From DASRRB01 sp036732755 (GTDB lineage Bacteria > Planctomycetota > B15-G4 > SIAN01), in the NCBI GenBank assembly GCA_036732755.1, contig DAINBU010000010.1, forward strand, positions 4,689 to 68,688: a stretch of DNA of 64,000 nucleotides. Direction: 5' to 3'. Positions 60,549 to 64,000 of this stretch are shown here, in pieces. The notes under the pieces are model-generated. The model had not been told where the DNA came from and made no database searches. It saw nothing but the letters and a program-made list of their open reading frames with translations. Made by a program: the position numbers and the translations under genes. The number at the start of each line of letters is the position of its first letter. The stretch's first letter is position 1.

Positions 60549-62546
60549 ATGTCGACTTCGAATCGTTCGCGGCCGCGCGCCGCCCGTCGCGCGCGCCTCG
60601 CCTTCGCGGCCGCGCTCGCCGTGCTCCTCTTCCTGGGCGAACCGTTCGCTCGCGCGCAGGACGACAAGCCGGCCCCGAAGCCGCCGCCGCAGGAGGCGCC
60701 GCCGGCCGGCAAGCCGGCCGAGCCCGCGAAGCCCGCCGACCCGCCGCCGGCGCAGGACAAGCCGCCGCAGGACAAGCCCGCGCAGGACAAGCCCGCGCAG
60801 GACAAGCCGCCGCGCATCCAGATCGCGCCTCAGGCCGGCCCGCGCCGTCCGCCCGGCGCGGCCCTCCCGGTCGCCAGCATCGAGAAGCTCCGCAACAGCC
60901 GCACGACGGCGGTGGCGCGCAGCGCGACGGCGTTCGACCTCGACCTCTCGGCCGTCGACTGGAAGAGCGACCCGCTCCTCGTGGTCGACGGGACGCCGGT
61001 CACGCGCGCGCAGCTCGACCGCCAGCTCTGCCTGATCCTCGGCTCGAACGAGATCGACCAGTTCATCACGGCGATCCTGCTGCGCGCGCTCAAGAAGGAG
61101 ATGGCGGCGAAGGGCCAGAAGCTCCCGGAGGTCGCGATCTCCGAGGCCGACGTGCAGAAGAAGTTCGACGCGGACAAGCAGGTCCTGCCGTCGCTCTCCG
61201 GCATGACGCCGGAGGAGTACGAGAAGCAGATCAAGGAGCAGTTCGGCTGGAGCAACTACGTCGAGTTCCAGAAGGTGCAGCTCGAGTTCGAGCGCGTCCT
61301 CCTCCCTGACCCGACCCCGGAGTTCGTCGAGAAGCAGAAGGCGAAGCAGGCGCCGCTCGACGAGCAGTGGAAGAAGGACAAGGCGGCGAAGCTGGCGGAG
61401 CTGACCAAGCCGGGCCAGCCGCCGCCGCGCGAGCAGGACCCCGCGGTGATCGCGCAGCTCCCGCCGCACCCGATCGCCGAGGCCGACCTGTCGTGGATCC
61501 CCGCGACGACGTGGGAGCTGATGGACTCGCGCTTCGTCAAGTCGATCCAGGACAACTACGCCGCCGGCCACGAGATGCACCCGCTGATCCGGCAGTCGGT
61601 CGTGATGACGATGCGCGCCAACCTGCTCAAGTCGAGCAGCGTGAAGCCGGCGCCCGACGACGACATGGAGAACTTCCTCTTCGTGGGCGACGAGCCGGTG
61701 AAGCTGAAGGAGATCCTGGCGCTGGTCTCCGTGCGCGCGGACGACGCGGTGCGGCGCAACGCGCTGCGCGAGCTCGTCAACCTGCGCGCCGCCGACAAGC
61801 GGCTCGCCGCCGAGAACGCGCAGGAGACGCGCGAGCAGACCGAGGAGGCGCTGAAGCAGGTCGAGAAGCAGTACGAGAACTCGATCATCCCGCTGGCGCA
61901 GGCGGTCCGCCTCTACGGCTTCAACAGCGTCTGGCACTACAAGCCCTTCTTCGCCAGGAAGCACGCCTACAAGGTGCTGCTCACGAAGGCGACGTCGGAG
62001 GAGAACCTGCGCGCCCACTTCGACGACGACGGCCGCCTCTTCTTCGAGAGCGGGACGGTGCTGGTGCAGGCGCTGTTCGTGCCGGGCACCGAACGCGTCG
62101 CGTCGAAGCCGGCCATGGACGCGCTCTTCGCGGAGATGGCGGCGGGCAAGCCGTTCACCGCGATCTCGCGCGATCCGGCCCGGAACAAGTTCCCCGACGG
62201 CAAGGAAGTCAAGCAGGGCAACATCCCGCCGTCGGTGCGGACCAAGCTGCGCATGGCGCTCGGAGAGAGCGAGTACGTCGCGTGGCTGACCGGCTACTCG
62301 GCGGCGGACGAGGCGTTCTACGTTGCGAAGGAGGACTCGGTGGTCGGGCCGGTGTGGCGCGACTACTCGCCGAGCCTCACCGGGTGGCTCGCGCTCCACG
62401 TCGACCGCTACTTCACGACCGGCCAGCGCCCGGAATTCGAGAAGGCGCGCGACAACGTGCTCGAGGACCTCGTCGACCTGACGTTCCCGCGCTGGGTGAA
62501 CGAGGCGGTGGCGAAGCTCGACGTTCAACTTCCCAAACGAGGTTGA
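60549..62546 (+). CDS. Secreted SurA/PpiC-like folding factor candidate
   Basis: 665 residues. The signal peptide is ARLAFAAALAVLLFLGEPFARAQ. A Pro/Lys/Ala linker with four tandem QDKP(P/A) units follows. From about residue 135, PLLVVDGTPVTRAQLDRQLC is the SurA-N-type opening ('v.VNg..It...l'), and the acidic/Lys-rich helices after it (EYEKQIKEQFGWSNYVEFQK) are trigger-factor/SurA-like. Towards the C-terminus AYKVLLTKATSEENLRAHF and LFVPGTERVASKPAMDALF may be degenerate parvulin strands. No intact rotamase signature was recognised. A periplasmic chaperone role is inferred. Divergent from the CMD-like gene, 86 bases apart. Confidence 0.6.
   Translation: MSTSNRSRPRAARRARLAFAAALAVLLFLGEPFARAQDDKPAPKPPPQEAPPAGKPAEPAKPADPPPAQDKPPQDKPAQDKPAQDKPPRIQIAPQAGPRRPPGAALPVASIEKLRNSRTTAVARSATAFDLDLSAVDWKSDPLLVVDGTPVTRAQLDRQLCLILGSNEIDQFITAILLRALKKEMAAKGQKLPEVAISEADVQKKFDADKQVLPSLSGMTPEEYEKQIKEQFGWSNYVEFQKVQLEFERVLLPDPTPEFVEKQKAKQAPLDEQWKKDKAAKLAELTKPGQPPPREQDPAVIAQLPPHPIAEADLSWIPATTWELMDSRFVKSIQDNYAAGHEMHPLIRQSVVMTMRANLLKSSSVKPAPDDDMENFLFVGDEPVKLKEILALVSVRADDAVRRNALRELVNLRAADKRLAAENAQETREQTEEALKQVEKQYENSIIPLAQAVRLYGFNSVWHYKPFFARKHAYKVLLTKATSEENLRAHFDDDGRLFFESGTVLVQALFVPGTERVASKPAMDALFAEMAAGKPFTAISRDPARNKFPDGKEVKQGNIPPSVRTKLRMALGESEYVAWLTGYSAADEAFYVAKEDSVVGPVWRDYSPSLTGWLALHVDRYFTTGQRPEFEKARDNVLEDLVDLTFPRWVNEAVAKLDVQLPKRG
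60753..60812 (+). repeat. Four tandem 15-base units in the linker of the SurA-like protein
   Basis: caggacaagccgccg-type units repeat four times in frame, encoding QDKPP QDKPA QDKPA QDKPP. They form part of the flexible linker after the signal peptide. Copy number may vary between strains because units are nearly identical. Confidence 0.85.
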
Positions 62547-62731
62547 TCCGTGGCGCGTGGATGCACCTGCCGGCGGCGCGAGGACGGTGCGCGACGAAAC
62601 CCGGGAACGGGCGCGCCGCCGCAGGTGATCCACGTGTTGGTGGAGCATGGAACCGTGAGGTGGTGAGGCTTTGAACCTCGAGGTGCTGACGCTTCGAACC
62701 GTTCCGTGCCCGTGATGGAGGAGGATCTCCC

Positions 62732-63856
62732 ATGCCGATCGATCGTGCAGCGCAGGCTCGTGGTCTCGGACAGAGCCTCTGGTACGACAACATCTCGCGC
62801 GGGCTGATCGCCTCGGGCGCGATCAAGAAGCTGGTCGACGACGGCGTCATCACCGGCATCACCACCAACCCGACGATCTTCCAGAAGGCGATCGAGTCGG
62901 GCGCCGAGTACGACGACGCGATCCGCGCGCTCGTCTCGCAGGGCAAGGACGTCGGCGCGATCTACGACCGCCTCTCGATCGACGACGTCGCCGCGGCCGC
63001 CGACGCGCTCAAGCCGGTGTGGGAGCGCACCCAGGGCAAGGACGGCTACGTCTCGCTCGAGGTCCTCCCCAGGTACGCCCACGACGTCGACGGCACGGTG
63101 GCGGACGGCAAGCGCCTCGCGAAAGAGCTGCGCCGCCCGAACACGATGATCAAGGTGCCCGGCACGAAGGAGGGCGTGCAGGCCTTCCGCCGGCTCACCG
63201 AGGACGGCGTGAATGTGAACGTCACGCTCCTCTTCTCGGTCGAGCAGTACGAGGCGATCGCGGACGCCTACGCCGCGGCGATCACCGCGCGGTTGAAGAA
63301 AGGGCTGCCGGTCCACACGATCGCCTCGGTCGCGAGCTTCTTCGTGAGCCGCGTCGACGGCGCCGTCGACGCCGCGCTCGAGGCGAAGGCGAAGGAGGCG
63401 GGCGCCGCCGGCGCCGAGCTCCTGAAGCTGCGCGGCAAGGCGGGCGTCGCCAACTGCAAGGCCGCCTACGCGCGCTTCCGCGAGCTCTTCGGCGCCCCGT
63501 TCGAGGAGGCGCGCGCGAAGGGGGCGCGGCCGCAGCGGATGCTGTGGGCCTCGACCAGCACGAAGAACCCGAGCTACCCCGACCTGCTCTACGTCGAGAA
63601 CCTCTTCGGCCCCGACACCGTGAACACGCTGCCCCCGGCGACGCTCGAGGCCTACCTGCACCACGGCAACGCGCGCACGGCGACGATCCTCGAGAAGCAG
63701 GGCGAGGCGCTCGAGGTCCTGAAGGCGCTCGACCACGCCGAAGTCGACCTGCGCGCGATCTGCGACAAGCTCCAGGTGGACGGCGTCGCGTCCTTCGCGA
63801 AGAGCATCGACGGGGTCTTCGCGGCGCTGAAGAAGAAGGTGCCGCAGAACGCTTGA
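62732..63856 (+). CDS. tal: Transaldolase
   Basis: 374 residues. It transfers dihydroxyacetone units between sedoheptulose 7-phosphate and glyceraldehyde 3-phosphate in the pentose phosphate pathway. LWYDNISRGLI opens the protein, and GVITGITTNPTIFQKAI is the family N-motif. EVLPRYAHD follows, the Schiff-base Lys is in NTMIKVPGTKEG (K141), and VNVNVTLLFSVEQYEAIADAY is the C-motif. The length is typical of the long (actinobacterial/cyanobacterial-like) transaldolases. GGAGGAGG precedes the ATG. The 144 bases after the stop, to the end of the window, show no gene or clear element. Confidence 0.95.
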   Translation: MPIDRAAQARGLGQSLWYDNISRGLIASGAIKKLVDDGVITGITTNPTIFQKAIESGAEYDDAIRALVSQGKDVGAIYDRLSIDDVAAAADALKPVWERTQGKDGYVSLEVLPRYAHDVDGTVADGKRLAKELRRPNTMIKVPGTKEGVQAFRRLTEDGVNVNVTLLFSVEQYEAIADAYAAAITARLKKGLPVHTIASVASFFVSRVDGAVDAALEAKAKEAGAAGAELLKLRGKAGVANCKAAYARFRELFGAPFEEARAKGARPQRMLWASTSTKNPSYPDLLYVENLFGPDTVNTLPPATLEAYLHHGNARTATILEKQGEALEVLKALDHAEVDLRAICDKLQVDGVASFAKSIDGVFAALKKKVPQNA

Positions 63857-64000
63857 GGCGCGGCGCGGCGCGAAGGCGCGGCGCTGGGAGAGAGTGGAGC
63901 GGACGTCGAGGGCGGGGGTGAAGACGCCGCGGGGAGCAAGGCGGCGTGCTCGAACGCGCGACGGGCGAGGGCGGGTCGAGGGGCGGAGGGGAAAAAGGCT

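Overview
The window is very GC-rich, Gram-negative bacterial chromosome. It carries kdsA (Kdo/LPS synthesis), two outer-membrane barrel proteins, a lipoprotein with a lipobox and ExbB/ExbD proteins. A eukaryotic-like Ser/Thr kinase with C-terminal TPR-like helices, an FGE-fold secreted protein and TonB-anchored squalene-cyclase-like toroid proteins suggest Planctomycetota or a neighbouring lineage; this is inference, as no rRNA is present. Two 10-N gaps and chimeric joins show it is a draft, probably metagenomic, scaffold. TGA is the usual stop, but at least six genes end in TAG.

Layout. 1-8.8 kb: FAD oxidoreductase (cut by the window edge), MFS transporter, anchored binding-protein-like protein, AhpD-like protein, antiporter-like gene with an in-frame amber codon, truD, an unexplained structured-RNA candidate, HAD hydrolase, TPR lipoprotein gene with a second in-frame amber, and a CAT-anticodon tRNA. 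8.9-20 kb: a tandem pair of membrane proteins, pntAA-pntAB-pntB transhydrogenase, beta-barrel protein, degenerate metallo-beta-lactamase-like lipoprotein, Ser/Thr kinase, kdsA. 19.4-26 kb: sugar-nucleotide reductase-like SDR, a phosphoglycerate-mutase-like protein lacking most metal ligands, valS, and an FGE-like protein lacking the catalytic cysteines.

26.4-37.4 kb is the most distinctive block: a TonB-like membrane anchor fused to a squalene-cyclase-type toroid, two TPR proteins, ExbB/TolQ, two ExbD/TolR proteins, a relic of a third, and two more membrane proteins, all on one strand. I read it as a proton-motive-force-driven envelope machine whose energy-transducing arm carries a toroid domain. 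An SOS-box-like palindrome lies in its upstream region.

37.4-56.4 kb: MFS transporter, HD-GYP response regulator, RluD-type pseudouridine synthase, then a propionate/methylmalonyl-CoA group (MatB-like synthetase, methylmalonyl-CoA mutase, epimerase, carboxylase beta, biotin carboxylase, biotin carrier). This group is interrupted by a porin, an ABC importer and a sigma54 activator. Both the porin and the importer have -24/-12 sigma54 promoter matches preceded by large inverted repeats that share a motif, so the activator probably controls them. An AbiE-type toxin-antitoxin pair with AT-richer upstream DNA follows. 56.7-64 kb: ATP-dependent PEP carboxykinase, PilT, a carboxymuconolactone-decarboxylase-like protein, a SurA/PpiC-like secreted protein and transaldolase.
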